Source: Streptomyces montanisoli
GTDB lineage: Bacteria; Actinomycetota; Actinomycetes; Streptomycetales; Streptomycetaceae
Direction: 5' to 3'
DNA length: 34,136 nucleotides
Assembly: GCF_017813245.1 (NCBI RefSeq)
Contig: NZ_JAGIQL010000066.1
Coordinates: 1 to 34,136, forward strand
In this document: positions 7,701-15,491 of the stretch, one piece after another
Layout of the letters: each line of letters starts with the position of its first letter
How positions within the stretch are numbered: the first letter of the stretch is position 1
Made by a program: the position numbers and the translations under genes
The notes under the pieces: model-generated
Seen by the model: the letters and a program-made list of their open reading frames with translations, nothing else
The model's database searches: none
Told to the model about the DNA's origin: nothing

Positions 7701-10307
7701 ACGCGGAAGATCGACATCGACGCGCGCGGCGAGATCCAGGAGCTCAAGAACACCGTCAACACGATGGTCGACCAGCTGTCCAACTTCGCGGACGAGGTCA
7801 CGCGCGTGGCCCGCGAAGTGGGTACGGAGGGGATCCTGGGCGGCCAGGCGCGCGTGCGCGCCGCGGACGGCACGTGGCGCGACCTGACGGAGTCCGTCAA
7901 CGAGATGGCCGGGAACCTCACCGGCCAGGTGCGGGCGATCTCCAACGTGGCGACGGCGGTGACCCGCGGCGACCTCGGCGTGAAGATCGACGTGGACGCG
8001 GCGGGCGAGATCAAGGACCTGCAGGACTACATCAACACGATGATCGCCAACCTGCGTGACACCACGATCGCCAACGAGGAGCAGGACTGGCTCAAGGGCA
8101 ACCTGGCGCGCATCTCGGGCCTGATGCAGGGCCGGCGCGACCTGGACGACGTCGCCTCGCTGATCATGAGCGAGCTGACGCCCGTGGTGTCCGCGCAGCA
8201 CGGCGCGTTCTTCCTCGCCATGCAGACGGGCACGGCGGCGGAGCTGGGCGCCGACACGGGCAGGGACGGCGGCTACGAGCTGTACCTGCGCGGGAGTTAC
8301 GGCTACTCGGCGGGCTCGATGCCCACGTCGTTCCGGCCGGGCCAGGGGCTGATCGGCACGGCGGCCGAGGAGATGCGCACGATCCAGGTCAACGTGCCGC
8401 CCGGCTACCTGAAGATCTCCTCGGGCCTGGGGGAGGCGTCGCCCGCCCACGTGATCGTGCTGCCGGTGCTGTTCGACGGGAAGGTGCTCGGCGTGATCGA
8501 GCTGGCGTCGTTCCAGCCGTTCACGCAGATCCAGCGCGACTTCCTCAAGCAGATCGCGGAGATGATCGCGACCAGCGTCAACACCATCAGCGTCAACTCC
8601 AAGACGGGCGTGCTCCTCAAGCAGTCGCAGGAGCTGACCGAGCAGCTGCGGGAGCGGTCGGCCGAGCTGGAGAACCGGCAGAAGGCGCTGCAGGCGTCCA
8701 ACGCCGAGCTGGAGGAGAAGGCCGAGCTGCTCGCCCGGCAGAACCGGGACATCGAGTTCAAGAACACCGAGATCGAGGACGCGCGGCAGGTGCTCGAGGA
8801 GCGCGCCGAGCAGCTCGCGGTCTCGATGCGCTACAAGTCGGAGTTCATGGCGAACATGTCGCACGAGCTGCGCACGCCGCTGAACTCGCTGCTGATCCTG
8901 GCGAAGCTCCTCGCGGACAACGCCGAGTCGAACCTGTCGCCCAAGCAGGTCGAGTTCGCGGAGACCATCCACGGGGCGGGCTCCGACCTGCTTCAGCTCA
9001 TCAACGACATCCTCGACCTGTCGAAGGTCGAGGCGGGCAAGATGGACGTCAGCCCGACGCGGATCGCGCTGGTGCAGCTCGTCGACTACGTGGAGGCGAC
9101 GTTCCGTCCGCTGACGGCGGAGAAGGGGCTCGACTTCTCGGTGCGGGTCTCCCCCGAGCTGCCCGCCACGCTGCACACCGACGAGCAGCGGCTGCTGCAG
9201 GTGCTGCGCAACCTCCTGTCGAACGCGGTGAAGTTCACCGACACGGGCGCCGTCGAGCTGGTGATCAGGCCCGCGGGCACGGACGTGCCGGTCGCGATCA
9301 GGGAGCAGCTGCTGGAAGCCGGTTCGCTGCGTGAGGCGGACGGCGACCTGATCGCCTTCTCCGTCACGGACACCGGCATCGGCATCGCCGCCAGCAAGAT
9401 GCGCGTCATCTTCGAGGCGTTCAAGCAGGCCGACGGCACCACGAGCCGCAAGTACGGCGGCACGGGCCTCGGCCTGTCCATCAGCCGGGAGATCGCGCGC
9501 CTGCTCGGCGGCGAGATCCACGCGGCGAGCGAGCCGGGCCGCGGCTCCACGTTCACCCTCTACCTGCCGCTGCACCCGAGCGAGCTGCCCCCTCAGGGCT
9601 ACCCGCAGGTGTCCCGCACGGACCGGGACGCCCAGCAGGGCGCCGCGGCCGAGAGCGGCGGCCCGGCGGAGACGCCCGCGAGCGTCGAGGCGCGGACCCG
9701 GCCGCCCGAGCTGCCCTCGGGCGTCGCCGCACAGCCTCAGCCGCAGCAGGGCACCGCGGGGGCGGGGCAGGCGAGCCGCGCCCAGGCGAACGGCACACAG
9801 GCGAAGGGCGCCGGGGAGCCGCCGGAGCACGTGCCGGCGGTCGTACAGCCCGCCGAGCGGACACGGTCAGCGGAGGGCTCCGCCGGGCAGGCCGAGCAGG
9901 CCGCGGCCACCCCGCGGTCCACGGTGTCGTTCAACGCGGAGAAGGTGCTCATCGTCGACGACGACGTGCGCAACGTCTTCGCCCTCACCAGCGTCCTGGA
10001 GGCGCACGGCCTGTCCGTCCTGTACGCGGAGAACGGCCGGGAGGGCATCGAGGTGCTGGAGCAGCACGACGACGTCACCGTGGTGCTGATGGACATCATG
10101 ATGCCGGAGATGGACGGCTACGAGACGACGACGGCGATCCGCAGGATGCCGCAGTTCGCGGGGCTGCCGATCATCGCGCTCACCGCGAAGGCGATGAAGG
10201 GCGACCGGGAGAAGGCCATCGAGTCGGGTGCGTCGGACTATGTGACCAAACCGGTCGACTCCGACCAGCTGCTGACGATGATGGCGGAGTACATGCGGGA
10301 GAGGTGA
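4758..10307 (+). CDS. osaA: Giant soluble poly-HAMP hybrid histidine kinase OsaA
   Basis: An 1849-residue hybrid sensor kinase with no signal peptide or membrane segment. A divergent HAMP-like unit (~28-170) is followed by ten 92-residue poly-HAMP repeats (172-1091; recurring DEVTRVAREVGTEG, LGGQA, TWKDLTDSVN, GDLS.K). Next come a GAF domain (~1120-1280), a coiled coil (~1285-1365), HisKA with phospho-acceptor His1369 in SHELRTPLNS, HATPase_c (N1489, DTGIGI from 1538, GGTGLGLS from 1567), a Gln/Ala/Pro-rich linker (~1610-1725) and a receiver with phospho-acceptor Asp1779 (LMDIMMPEMDG). The GTG start at 4758 has GGGAGGG five bases upstream. Domains and context match OsaA of S. coelicolor, needed for osmoadaptation. 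The receiver suggests phosphotransfer, probably with OsaB. It resembles fungal group III (Nik1/Os-1) poly-HAMP osmosensing kinases. Confidence 0.93.
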   Translation: MESGVAAREGRARAKGGRSRSGGTTEVDSAALNRLLTGLIAMRDGNFRRRLTVTGDDTMAEIAAVFNEVADRHLHLTGEIARVRRVVGREGKLTERLETGTCEGSWASAIDAANALVDDLARPVSEVGRVLSAVAEGDLAQRMELRSLAEGGQGTAAERPLRGEFLKVARTVNNLVDQLSAFTDEVTRVALEVGTEGKLGGQAKVRGMAGSWKDLTDSVNTMAYRLTAQVRDIALVTTAVAKGDLSRKVTVHVAGEMLQLKNTVNTMVDQLSSFSSEVTRVAREVGTEGELGGQAEVAGVAGVWKDLTDSVNTMATNLTSQVRGIASVTTAVANGDLSRKVTVTARGEVAQLADTINQMTETLRTFADEVTRVASEVGAEGLLGGQAQVPGAAGTWKDLTDSVNTVFRNLTTQVRDIAQVTTAVASGDLSQKVEVEVAGEMLELKNTVNTMVDQLQSFGSEVTRVAREVGVEGRLGGQAHVPGAAGTWKDLTDSVNNAFRNLTGQVRDIAQVTTAVANGDLSQKVQVEVAGEMLELKNTVNTMVAQLSSFADQVTRMSRDVGSEGRLGGQARVPGVSGTWKELTDSVNFMAGNLTNQVRQIAQVTTAVARGDLSKKVEVDAKGEILELKNTINTMVDQLSAFADQVTRVAREVGTDGRLGGQAQVPGVAGVWRDLTDSVNGMAGNLTDQVRSIAQVATAVARGDLSQKISVDAKGEILELKSTLNTMVDQLSSFADEVTRVAREVGTEGMLGGQAEVKGVAGTWKDLTQSVNFMANNLTSQVRNIAEVTTAVAMGDLSKKITVDAKGEILDLVTTVNTMVDQLSNFADEVTRVAREVGTEGILGGQARVRGVVGIWKDLSDNVNTMANNLTSQVRNISRVSSAVAHGDLTKKVTVEARGEVAELADTVNTMVTTLSSFADEVTRVARQVGTEGELGGQARVPGVSGTWKDLTDSVNLMASNLTGQVRQIATVTTAIAKGDLTRKIDIDARGEIQELKNTVNTMVDQLSNFADEVTRVAREVGTEGILGGQARVRAADGTWRDLTESVNEMAGNLTGQVRAISNVATAVTRGDLGVKIDVDAAGEIKDLQDYINTMIANLRDTTIANEEQDWLKGNLARISGLMQGRRDLDDVASLIMSELTPVVSAQHGAFFLAMQTGTAAELGADTGRDGGYELYLRGSYGYSAGSMPTSFRPGQGLIGTAAEEMRTIQVNVPPGYLKISSGLGEASPAHVIVLPVLFDGKVLGVIELASFQPFTQIQRDFLKQIAEMIATSVNTISVNSKTGVLLKQSQELTEQLRERSAELENRQKALQASNAELEEKAELLARQNRDIEFKNTEIEDARQVLEERAEQLAVSMRYKSEFMANMSHELRTPLNSLLILAKLLADNAESNLSPKQVEFAETIHGAGSDLLQLINDILDLSKVEAGKMDVSPTRIALVQLVDYVEATFRPLTAEKGLDFSVRVSPELPATLHTDEQRLLQVLRNLLSNAVKFTDTGAVELVIRPAGTDVPVAIREQLLEAGSLREADGDLIAFSVTDTGIGIAASKMRVIFEAFKQADGTTSRKYGGTGLGLSISREIARLLGGEIHAASEPGRGSTFTLYLPLHPSELPPQGYPQVSRTDRDAQQGAAAESGGPAETPASVEARTRPPELPSGVAAQPQPQQGTAGAGQASRAQANGTQAKGAGEPPEHVPAVVQPAERTRSAEGSAGQAEQAAATPRSTVSFNAEKVLIVDDDVRNVFALTSVLEAHGLSVLYAENGREGIEVLEQHDDVTVVLMDIMMPEMDGYETTTAIRRMPQFAGLPIIALTAKAMKGDREKAIESGASDYVTKPVDSDQLLTMMAEYMRER
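5271..8030 (+). repeat. Ten gap-free 276-bp tandem units encoding poly-HAMP repeats
   Basis: The codons for V/I-N-x-(M/L)-(V/I) recur at exactly 276-bp steps: units start at 5271, 5547 and so on to 7755, the array ends at 8030, and the next copy of the boundary codons begins at 8031. Ten units of 92 codons thus fit without a single insertion or deletion. The units differ at many positions (for example LGGQAKVRG, LGGQAEVAG, LGGQARVPG), so they are old rather than recent duplications. Confidence 0.93.
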
Positions 10308-10316
10308 GCCGCGGCG

Positions 10317-10354
10317 CGGCCCTGGAGGCCCCCGCCGGGGGGCGCCCGGGGCCG
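10317..10354 (+). terminator. GC-rich hairpin after osaA
   Basis: CGGCCC (10317-10322) pairs with GGGCCG (10349-10354), enclosing an inner CCCCC-GCC-GGGGG stem, starting 10 nt after the osaA stop. There is no T-tract, as is common for Streptomyces terminators. It may only attenuate transcription into osaB. Confidence 0.45.
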
Positions 10355-10534
10355 TGGCGCGGGGGGTGTGGCACGGTGTGTGTGACAGAGGTGCCGGGAA
10401 CGTTCCACGACCTCGCCGCGTTACACGTTAGTGCGCCGTGACATAGCGGTGACAGGGTGTGGCGATGGGCGGGGTGCGGCTACCATGACCGGCACAAGGA
10501 CGGACGGCGCACGGGTGCCTTCCTCTGGTGGGGA

Positions 10535-10553
10535 GCGCGGTCTCGGACCGCGC
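10535..10553 (+). promoter_or_regulatory. Perfect 8-bp stem-loop in the osaB 5' region
   Basis: GCGCGGTC-TCG-GACCGCGC is a perfect 8-bp stem with a 3-nt loop, 52 nt before the osaB ATG. A possible -10 element TACCAT (10481-10486) lies upstream, so this stem would be in the 5' leader. The 297-bp osaA-osaB gap also holds three scattered GTGACA copies (10382, 10438, 10449). Function unknown; an RNA-level role or plain GC-rich coincidence are both possible. Confidence 0.35.
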
Positions 10554-10604
10554 GCCGGTGCCGGGGAGCGGCCGTCGCCGGGGCGAGGAGGAGGGCGGGT
10601 GGCC

Positions 10605-11276
10605 ATGGTGCAGAAGGCCAAGATCCTCCTGGTCGATGACCGGCCGGAGAATCTGCTCGCGCTGGAGGCGATCCTCTCCGCGCTCGATCAGACACTGGTG
10701 CGGGCATCGTCAGGGGAGGAAGCACTCAAGGCGCTTCTGACGGATGATTTCGCGGTCATTCTGCTGGATGTCCAGATGCCGGGGATGGACGGGTTCGAGA
10801 CGGCGGCGCACATCAAGCGCCGTGAGCGCACCCGCGACATCCCGATCATCTTCCTCACGGCCATCAACCACGGCCCCCACCACACGTTCCGCGGCTACGC
10901 GGCGGGCGCGGTCGACTACATCTCCAAGCCGTTCGACCCGTGGGTGCTGCGCGCGAAGGTGTCCGTCTTCGTCGAGCTGTACATGAAGAACTGCCAGCTC
11001 AAGGAGCAGGCCGAGCTGTTGCGGCTGCAACTTGCCGGTGTCGGCGAGGCGGCCAGGGAGCCCGCCGGGCTGCTCGCCGAACTGTCCGCGCGCCTCGCAG
11101 CGGTCGAGGAGCAGGCCGAGGCGCTGTCCAAACAGCTCGACGACGACGCGGCCGACGCGTCGGCGGTCGCCACCGCCGCGCACCTGGAGCGCAAACTCAC
11201 CGCGCTGCGCCGCGCGCTGGACGCGCTCGGCCCCGGCAGCGACGGGTCGGCGCCCGTGTTCCCGCCACAGCCCTGA
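10605..11276 (+). CDS. osaB: Response regulator OsaB (receiver plus coiled coil, no DNA-binding domain)
   Basis: A 223-residue protein with a CheY-like receiver (~4-122): acidic pair in LLVDDRPENLLALEA, phospho-acceptor Asp55 in LLDVQMPGMDGFE, and a conserved Lys in YISKPFDPW. A helical, probably coiled-coil tail follows (~125-205; KEQAELLRLQL, AAVEEQAEALSKQL), with no recognisable helix-turn-helix or enzymatic output. This matches OsaB, the partner of OsaA in S. coelicolor, required for growth and development under osmotic stress. The tail suggests output by protein-protein contact. ATG 10605 is preferred; GTG at 10599 is an equally possible start, with AGGAGGAGGG at 10586-10595 serving both. 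It follows osaA on the same strand after 297 bp, so it probably has its own promoter as well. Confidence 0.88.
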   Translation: MVQKAKILLVDDRPENLLALEAILSALDQTLVRASSGEEALKALLTDDFAVILLDVQMPGMDGFETAAHIKRRERTRDIPIIFLTAINHGPHHTFRGYAAGAVDYISKPFDPWVLRAKVSVFVELYMKNCQLKEQAELLRLQLAGVGEAAREPAGLLAELSARLAAVEEQAEALSKQLDDDAADASAVATAAHLERKLTALRRALDALGPGSDGSAPVFPPQP

Positions 11277-11347
11277 CACCGCATCCCCGAACGCCGGCCT
11301 GACACCGCACGCTGAACGCCACCCTGACACCGTGTCCTTGACGCCGC
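11272..11347 (+). repeat. Degenerate ~25-bp tandem repeat running from the osaB stop codon
   Basis: CCTGACACCG occurs at 11272, 11298 and 11323 (steps of 26 and 25 bp), each followed by a related segment containing GAACGCC or TGACGCC. The first copy contains the osaB stop codon (TGA at 11274-11276), so the other copies lie in the 3' untranslated region. Three imperfect copies. Confidence 0.6.
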
Positions 11348-11452
11348 CGCCGACGTCCAGGCGCGGCTGACGGCGCGTCAGCGTCGCCCATGCCGGCTTC
11401 GACACGAACGGGTGAAGCAGTGGCCACAGGTGTCCCCGGGGCTTCGTCCCGG

Positions 11453-11458
11453 TAACCT
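11453..11458 (+). promoter_or_regulatory. Candidate -10 element for a leaderless ftsK transcript
   Basis: TAACCT ends exactly 7 nt before the ftsK ATG, and GTGTCC (11430-11435) stands 17 nt upstream as a weak -35. No Shine-Dalgarno precedes the ATG, so transcription would start at the start codon. Prediction only. Confidence 0.4.
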
Positions 11459-11465
11459 CACCACC

Positions 11466-14411
11466 ATGGCCTCACGTACGTCCGGCAAGGGTTCTCAGGG
11501 AGCGGCGGGCACCGCGAAGCCGCGCGCCGCCCGGACGACCGGCGCGGCGAAGAAGGCCGCCGCCCCGCCCGCGAGGAAGGCCGCCCAGAAGGCGGCCCCC
11601 GCGAAGAAGACGGCAGCCAAGAAGGCCCCGGCCAAGAAGGCGCCCGCGAAGAAGGCCACGGCCAGACCGGCCCCGAGGCCCGCGCCGTCGCCCACCGGCG
11701 GGGTCTACCGCCTCGTGAAGGCCGTATGGCTGGGGGCCGCGCACGGCGTGGGCGGCGCGATGCGCGGCATAGGGCGCGGCGCCAAGGGCCTCGACCCCGC
11801 GCACCGCAAGGACGGCATCGGCCTGCTGCTGCTCGCGCTCGCGCTGATCGTCGCGGCCGGCACCTGGTCCGACCTCCAGGGCCCGGTGGGCGACCTCGTC
11901 ACCATGCTCATCACCGGCGCGTTCGGCCGGCTCGACCTGCTCGTACCGATACTGCTCGGTGCGATCGCCGTACGGCTGATCCTCTATCCGCAGCGGCCCG
12001 AGGCCAACGGGCGCATCGTCATCGGCCTGTCCGCGCTGGTCCTCGGCGTGCTCGGGCTCGTGCACATCGCCTGCGGAGCGCCGGGCCGCGCCGCGGGCAT
12101 GCAGGCCATGCGGGACGCGGGCGGGCTCATCGGGTGGGCCGTGTCCGAGCCGCTGATCTTCGCGATGGGTGCCGCGCTCGCCGTGCCCGTGCTCCTCCTG
12201 CTGACGGTCTTCGGCCTGCTCGTCGTCACGGCGACCCCGGTCAACGCCATCCCGCAACGGCTCCGGCTGCTCGGCATCCGGCTGCGCGTCATCGCCCCGA
12301 CCGACGAGGAGGCCGCCGAACTCGCCGCGGAATACGCCGGGCATGACGGCGACGACGGTGCGGGCGCGCCCTACGACGAGCCGTGGCGTGACGCACCGTC
12401 GCCCGCCGCCCCGGGCAGGCGCGGAGGGACGTCACGGCGCGGCGGCGACGCCGTCTTCGACCACGACCGGGCCGAGGCCGACGCCCTCTCCAAGCGGAAG
12501 AAGCCGCGCAGGCCGTCCTCCGAGCCGCAGTTCGGACGGCACATGGACCCCGTCGACGTGGCGGCCGCCGCGGCGGCGGCCCTGGACGGCGCCGTGCTCA
12601 ACGGCATGCCGCCCTCGCCGCTGGTCGCCGACCTCACGCAGGGCGTGACCGGGAACGTGCGCCGCCCCGAGGCGGAGGACGGCACGGACAGCCCGGACGG
12701 CACGGACGCCACGGGCTCCGCCGCCGAGCGCTCCCCCTCCGTGCCGACCGCCCGAGGCGCCGCCGCCAAGGCCGCCAAGGCCACCAAGTCCGTCAAGAAC
12801 CCCGAGGCCCCCTCGGACGCCGGGGACGACGCGCCCGCGGGCGGCAAGACGGGTACAGGCGCCTTCGCCGACCTCACCAAGCCCGCGCCGGAACCCGCCG
12901 ACGGGCTGCCGCCCCGCGCGGAGCAGCTCCAGCTCGCCGGCGACGTGACCTACTCGCTCCCGTCGATAGACCTGCTGGAGCGCGGCGGTCCCGGCAAGAC
13001 GCGCACCGCGGCCAACGACGCCGTCGCCCAGTCGCTGACGACGGTCTTCACGGAGTTCAAGGTCGACGCGGCCGTGACCGGCTTCACCCGCGGCCCGACC
13101 GTCACACGCTACGAGGTCGAGCTCGGCAAGGCGGTGAAGGTCGAGCGCATCACCGCGCTCGCCAAGAACATCGCCTACGCGGTCGCCAGCCCCGACGTGC
13201 GGATCATCTCCCCGATCCCCGGCAAGTCCGCCGTCGGCATCGAGATCCCCAACACCGACCGGGAGATGGTCAACCTCGGCGACGTGCTCAGGCTGGCGGG
13301 CGACGACGACGCCGATCCGATGCTGGTGGCCTTCGGCAAGGACGTCGAGGGCGGCTACGTCATGCACAGCCTGGCGAAGATGCCCCACATGCTCGTCGCG
13401 GGCGCCACGGGATCCGGCAAGTCCTCCTGCATCAACTGCCTCATCACCTCCGTCATGATGCGTGCCACGCCCGAGGACGTGCGGCTCGTGCTGGTCGACC
13501 CCAAGCGCGTCGAGCTCACCGCCTACGAGGGCATCCCGCACCTGATCACCCCGATCATCACCAACCCGAAGCGGGCCGCCGAGGCCCTCCAGTGGGTGGT
13601 GCGCGAGATGGACCTGCGCTACGACGACCTCGCCGCGTTCGGCTTCCGCCACATCGACGACTTCAACCGGGCCGTGCGTGAGGGCAAGGTGAAGCTCCCC
13701 GAGGGCAGCGAGCGCGAGCTCCAGCCGTACCCCTACCTGCTGGTGATCGTGGACGAGCTCGCCGACCTGATGATGGTCGCGCCGCGCGACGTCGAGGACG
13801 CGATCGTCCGCATCACCCAGCTGGCGCGCGCGGCCGGTATCCACCTGGTGCTCGCCACCCAGCGGCCGTCCGTGGACGTCGTCACCGGCCTGATCAAGGC
13901 GAACGTCCCCTCAAGGCTCGCGTTCGCGACCTCCTCGCTCGCCGACAGCCGCGTCATCCTCGACCAGCCGGGCGCCGAGAAGCTCATCGGCAAGGGCGAC
14001 GGGCTGTTCCTGCCCATGGGCGCGAACAAGCCCACGCGGCTCCAGGGCGCCTTCGTCACCGAGGAGGAGATCGGCGCCGTCGTCCAGCACTGCAAGGACC
14101 AGATGGCGCCCGTCTTCCGCGAGGACGTCGTCGTCGGCACGCAGAAGAAGAAGGAGATCGACGAGGACATCGGCGACGACCTCGACCTGCTGTGCCAGGC
14201 GGCCGAGCTGGTCGTCTCCACCCAGTTCGGCTCCACGTCGATGCTGCAGCGCAAACTGCGCGTCGGGTTCGCCAAGGCGGGCCGTCTCATGGACCTCATG
14301 GAGTCCCGCGACATCGTCGGGCCGAGCGAGGGATCCAAGGCACGTGACGTTCTTGTGAAGGCCGACGAGCTCGACGGTGTGCTGTCGGTCATCCGGGGGG
14401 AGTCTTCCTAG
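11466..14411 (+). CDS. ftsK: DNA translocase FtsK/SpoIIIE
   Basis: A 981-residue septal DNA pump for chromosome segregation, used in Streptomyces at sporulation septation. Residues 1-80 are Lys/Ala/Pro-rich (repeated PAKKAP-like motifs). Four hydrophobic segments (~115-280) anchor it in the membrane, then an acidic/Ala-rich linker runs to ~480. The motor carries Walker A GATGSGKSS (starting at Gly646) and Walker B-like LLVIVDELADLMM. The C-terminal gamma winged helix (~905-980; VSTQFGSTSMLQRKLRVGFAKAGRLMD) reads DNA polarity. ATG 11466 is chosen because the basic domain starts there; the upstream ATG at 11412 would add 18 residues lacking family character. No Shine-Dalgarno is present. It lies between osaB and the RodZ-like gene, all on the + strand. 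Confidence 0.96.
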   Translation: MASRTSGKGSQGAAGTAKPRAARTTGAAKKAAAPPARKAAQKAAPAKKTAAKKAPAKKAPAKKATARPAPRPAPSPTGGVYRLVKAVWLGAAHGVGGAMRGIGRGAKGLDPAHRKDGIGLLLLALALIVAAGTWSDLQGPVGDLVTMLITGAFGRLDLLVPILLGAIAVRLILYPQRPEANGRIVIGLSALVLGVLGLVHIACGAPGRAAGMQAMRDAGGLIGWAVSEPLIFAMGAALAVPVLLLLTVFGLLVVTATPVNAIPQRLRLLGIRLRVIAPTDEEAAELAAEYAGHDGDDGAGAPYDEPWRDAPSPAAPGRRGGTSRRGGDAVFDHDRAEADALSKRKKPRRPSSEPQFGRHMDPVDVAAAAAAALDGAVLNGMPPSPLVADLTQGVTGNVRRPEAEDGTDSPDGTDATGSAAERSPSVPTARGAAAKAAKATKSVKNPEAPSDAGDDAPAGGKTGTGAFADLTKPAPEPADGLPPRAEQLQLAGDVTYSLPSIDLLERGGPGKTRTAANDAVAQSLTTVFTEFKVDAAVTGFTRGPTVTRYEVELGKAVKVERITALAKNIAYAVASPDVRIISPIPGKSAVGIEIPNTDREMVNLGDVLRLAGDDDADPMLVAFGKDVEGGYVMHSLAKMPHMLVAGATGSGKSSCINCLITSVMMRATPEDVRLVLVDPKRVELTAYEGIPHLITPIITNPKRAAEALQWVVREMDLRYDDLAAFGFRHIDDFNRAVREGKVKLPEGSERELQPYPYLLVIVDELADLMMVAPRDVEDAIVRITQLARAAGIHLVLATQRPSVDVVTGLIKANVPSRLAFATSSLADSRVILDQPGAEKLIGKGDGLFLPMGANKPTRLQGAFVTEEEIGAVVQHCKDQMAPVFREDVVVGTQKKKEIDEDIGDDLDLLCQAAELVVSTQFGSTSMLQRKLRVGFAKAGRLMDLMESRDIVGPSEGSKARDVLVKADELDGVLSVIRGESS

Positions 14412-14463
14412 AGACAAGTGGCGGGGCAACCCTTTCGCGCGGCCGTACGTCAAGGTGGGAAGA

Positions 14464-14482
14464 GAGGGCGCACCGAGCCCTC
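14464..14482 (+). terminator. Small hairpin after ftsK
   Basis: GAGGGC (14464-14469) and GCCCTC (14477-14482) form a 6-bp stem with a 7-nt loop, 53 nt after the ftsK stop. There is no T-tract, so the terminator role is weakly supported. Confidence 0.3.
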
Positions 14483-14534
14483 CCGATCCCGCGCCGTCGT
14501 CCCGTTGCGGCGGCGTACAAGTGTGTCCTCCCGC

Positions 14535-14565
14535 TTGCCCCACCCTTTCGCACCACCCCTAGACT
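14535..14565 (+). promoter_or_regulatory. Candidate promoter of the RodZ-like gene
   Basis: TTGCCC (14535-14540) and TAGACT (14560-14565) are separated by 19 bp, close to the Streptomyces housekeeping pattern TTGACN-N16-18-TAGANT. Transcription would start ~33 nt before the GTG at 14606, leaving room for the GAAAGG ribosome-binding site. Confidence 0.5.
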
Positions 14566-14605
14566 GAGCGTCCAGCAGGTGGCTGCACGCTCGAAAGGCG
14601 CACCC

Positions 14606-15472
14606 GTGTCCATCGGCAACTCATCTGACGGCAGTTCACCGGAAGACGACCCGAACGCTCCGCACCCCGCGTCCGAGGACCGCGTCCCGATCGGCCTGGC
14701 CCTGAGGCGGGCGCGGGTCGCGGCCGGGCTGACGATCGAGGGCGTCAGCGCCGCCACCCGCGTCCGCGCACCGATCGTGCACGCGATCGAGAACGACGAC
14801 TTCACCCGCTCGGGCGGCGACGTGTACGCCCGCGGGCACATCAGGATGATCGCGCACGAGGTCGGGCTCGACCCCGGCCCGCTCGTCGAGCAGTTCGACG
14901 CCGAGCACGGCGGGCGGCCCGCGCCCACCGCCACCCCGGCAGCGCCCCTCTTCGAGGCCGAACGGATCAGGCCGGAGCGCCGCAGGCCCAACTGGACGGC
15001 GGCCATGGTCGCGGCGATCGTCGCGGTGGCCGGCTTCGTCGGCTTCACCGCCTTCCACAGCAGCGGCTCGGACGGCTCGTCGAAGAACACGGCCGGCACC
15101 GAGGCGGGCGGCCCGTCCGCCTCCGCGTCGAGCCCGAGCCCCACCCACTCGAAGAAGAAGACGCCGCCCGCCCCCGCCGCCTCCGACAGCGCCATCGCCG
15201 CCGCGCCACGCGACAAGGTGACGGTGAAGCTGTCCGCCGTGGACGCGAAGAGCTGGATCTCCGCGAAGGCGCACAACGGCAAGCTGCTCTTCGACGGGAT
15301 CCTCGACAAGGGCCAGTCCAAGACCTTCCAGGACGACAAGCGCGTCGACCTCATCCTCGGCAACGCGGGCGCCATAGAGCTCTACGTCAACGGCAAGAAG
15401 GTCGACGACCAGTTCCGCTCCGGCCAGGTCGAACGCCTCTCCTACACGCAGGGCGACCCGTCGGTCGGCTGA
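14606..15472 (+). CDS. RodZ-like membrane protein: N-terminal HTH, one TM segment, C-terminal DUF4115
   Basis: A 288-residue protein. Residues ~28-90 form a RodZ-type helix-turn-helix (LALRRARVAAGLTIEGVSAA ... IENDDFTRSGGDVYARGHIR). After an Arg-rich stretch there is one membrane segment (131-150, TAAMVAAIVAVAGFVGFTAF), a Ser/Pro/Lys-rich linker, and an extracytoplasmic beta-rich DUF4115 domain (~205-288) as in RodZ. In rods RodZ links MreB to the wall machinery; in Streptomyces the role of this paralogue between ftsK and rimO is not clear to me. GTG 14606 is preferred because GAAAGG (14593-14598) lies 7 nt upstream; GTG 14579 would add nine residues. A strong hairpin follows the gene. Confidence 0.82.
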   Translation: MSIGNSSDGSSPEDDPNAPHPASEDRVPIGLALRRARVAAGLTIEGVSAATRVRAPIVHAIENDDFTRSGGDVYARGHIRMIAHEVGLDPGPLVEQFDAEHGGRPAPTATPAAPLFEAERIRPERRRPNWTAAMVAAIVAVAGFVGFTAFHSSGSDGSSKNTAGTEAGGPSASASSPSPTHSKKKTPPAPAASDSAIAAAPRDKVTVKLSAVDAKSWISAKAHNGKLLFDGILDKGQSKTFQDDKRVDLILGNAGAIELYVNGKKVDDQFRSGQVERLSYTQGDPSVG

Positions 15473-15491
15473 GAAGCCGTCCACCCGCGCC

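Noticed and set aside
4650..9830. A 1726-codon open frame antisense to osaA
   Set aside because: It is a shadow caused by high G+C at third positions and the 276-bp repeat; the product is Arg/His/Asp/Leu-rich with the same period and no family motif, while the sense strand encodes a clear histidine kinase.
11580..11660. Repetitive sequence in the ftsK 5' end
   Set aside because: It encodes the Lys/Ala/Pro-rich tail (PAKKAP-like) typical of actinobacterial FtsK and is not an independent element.
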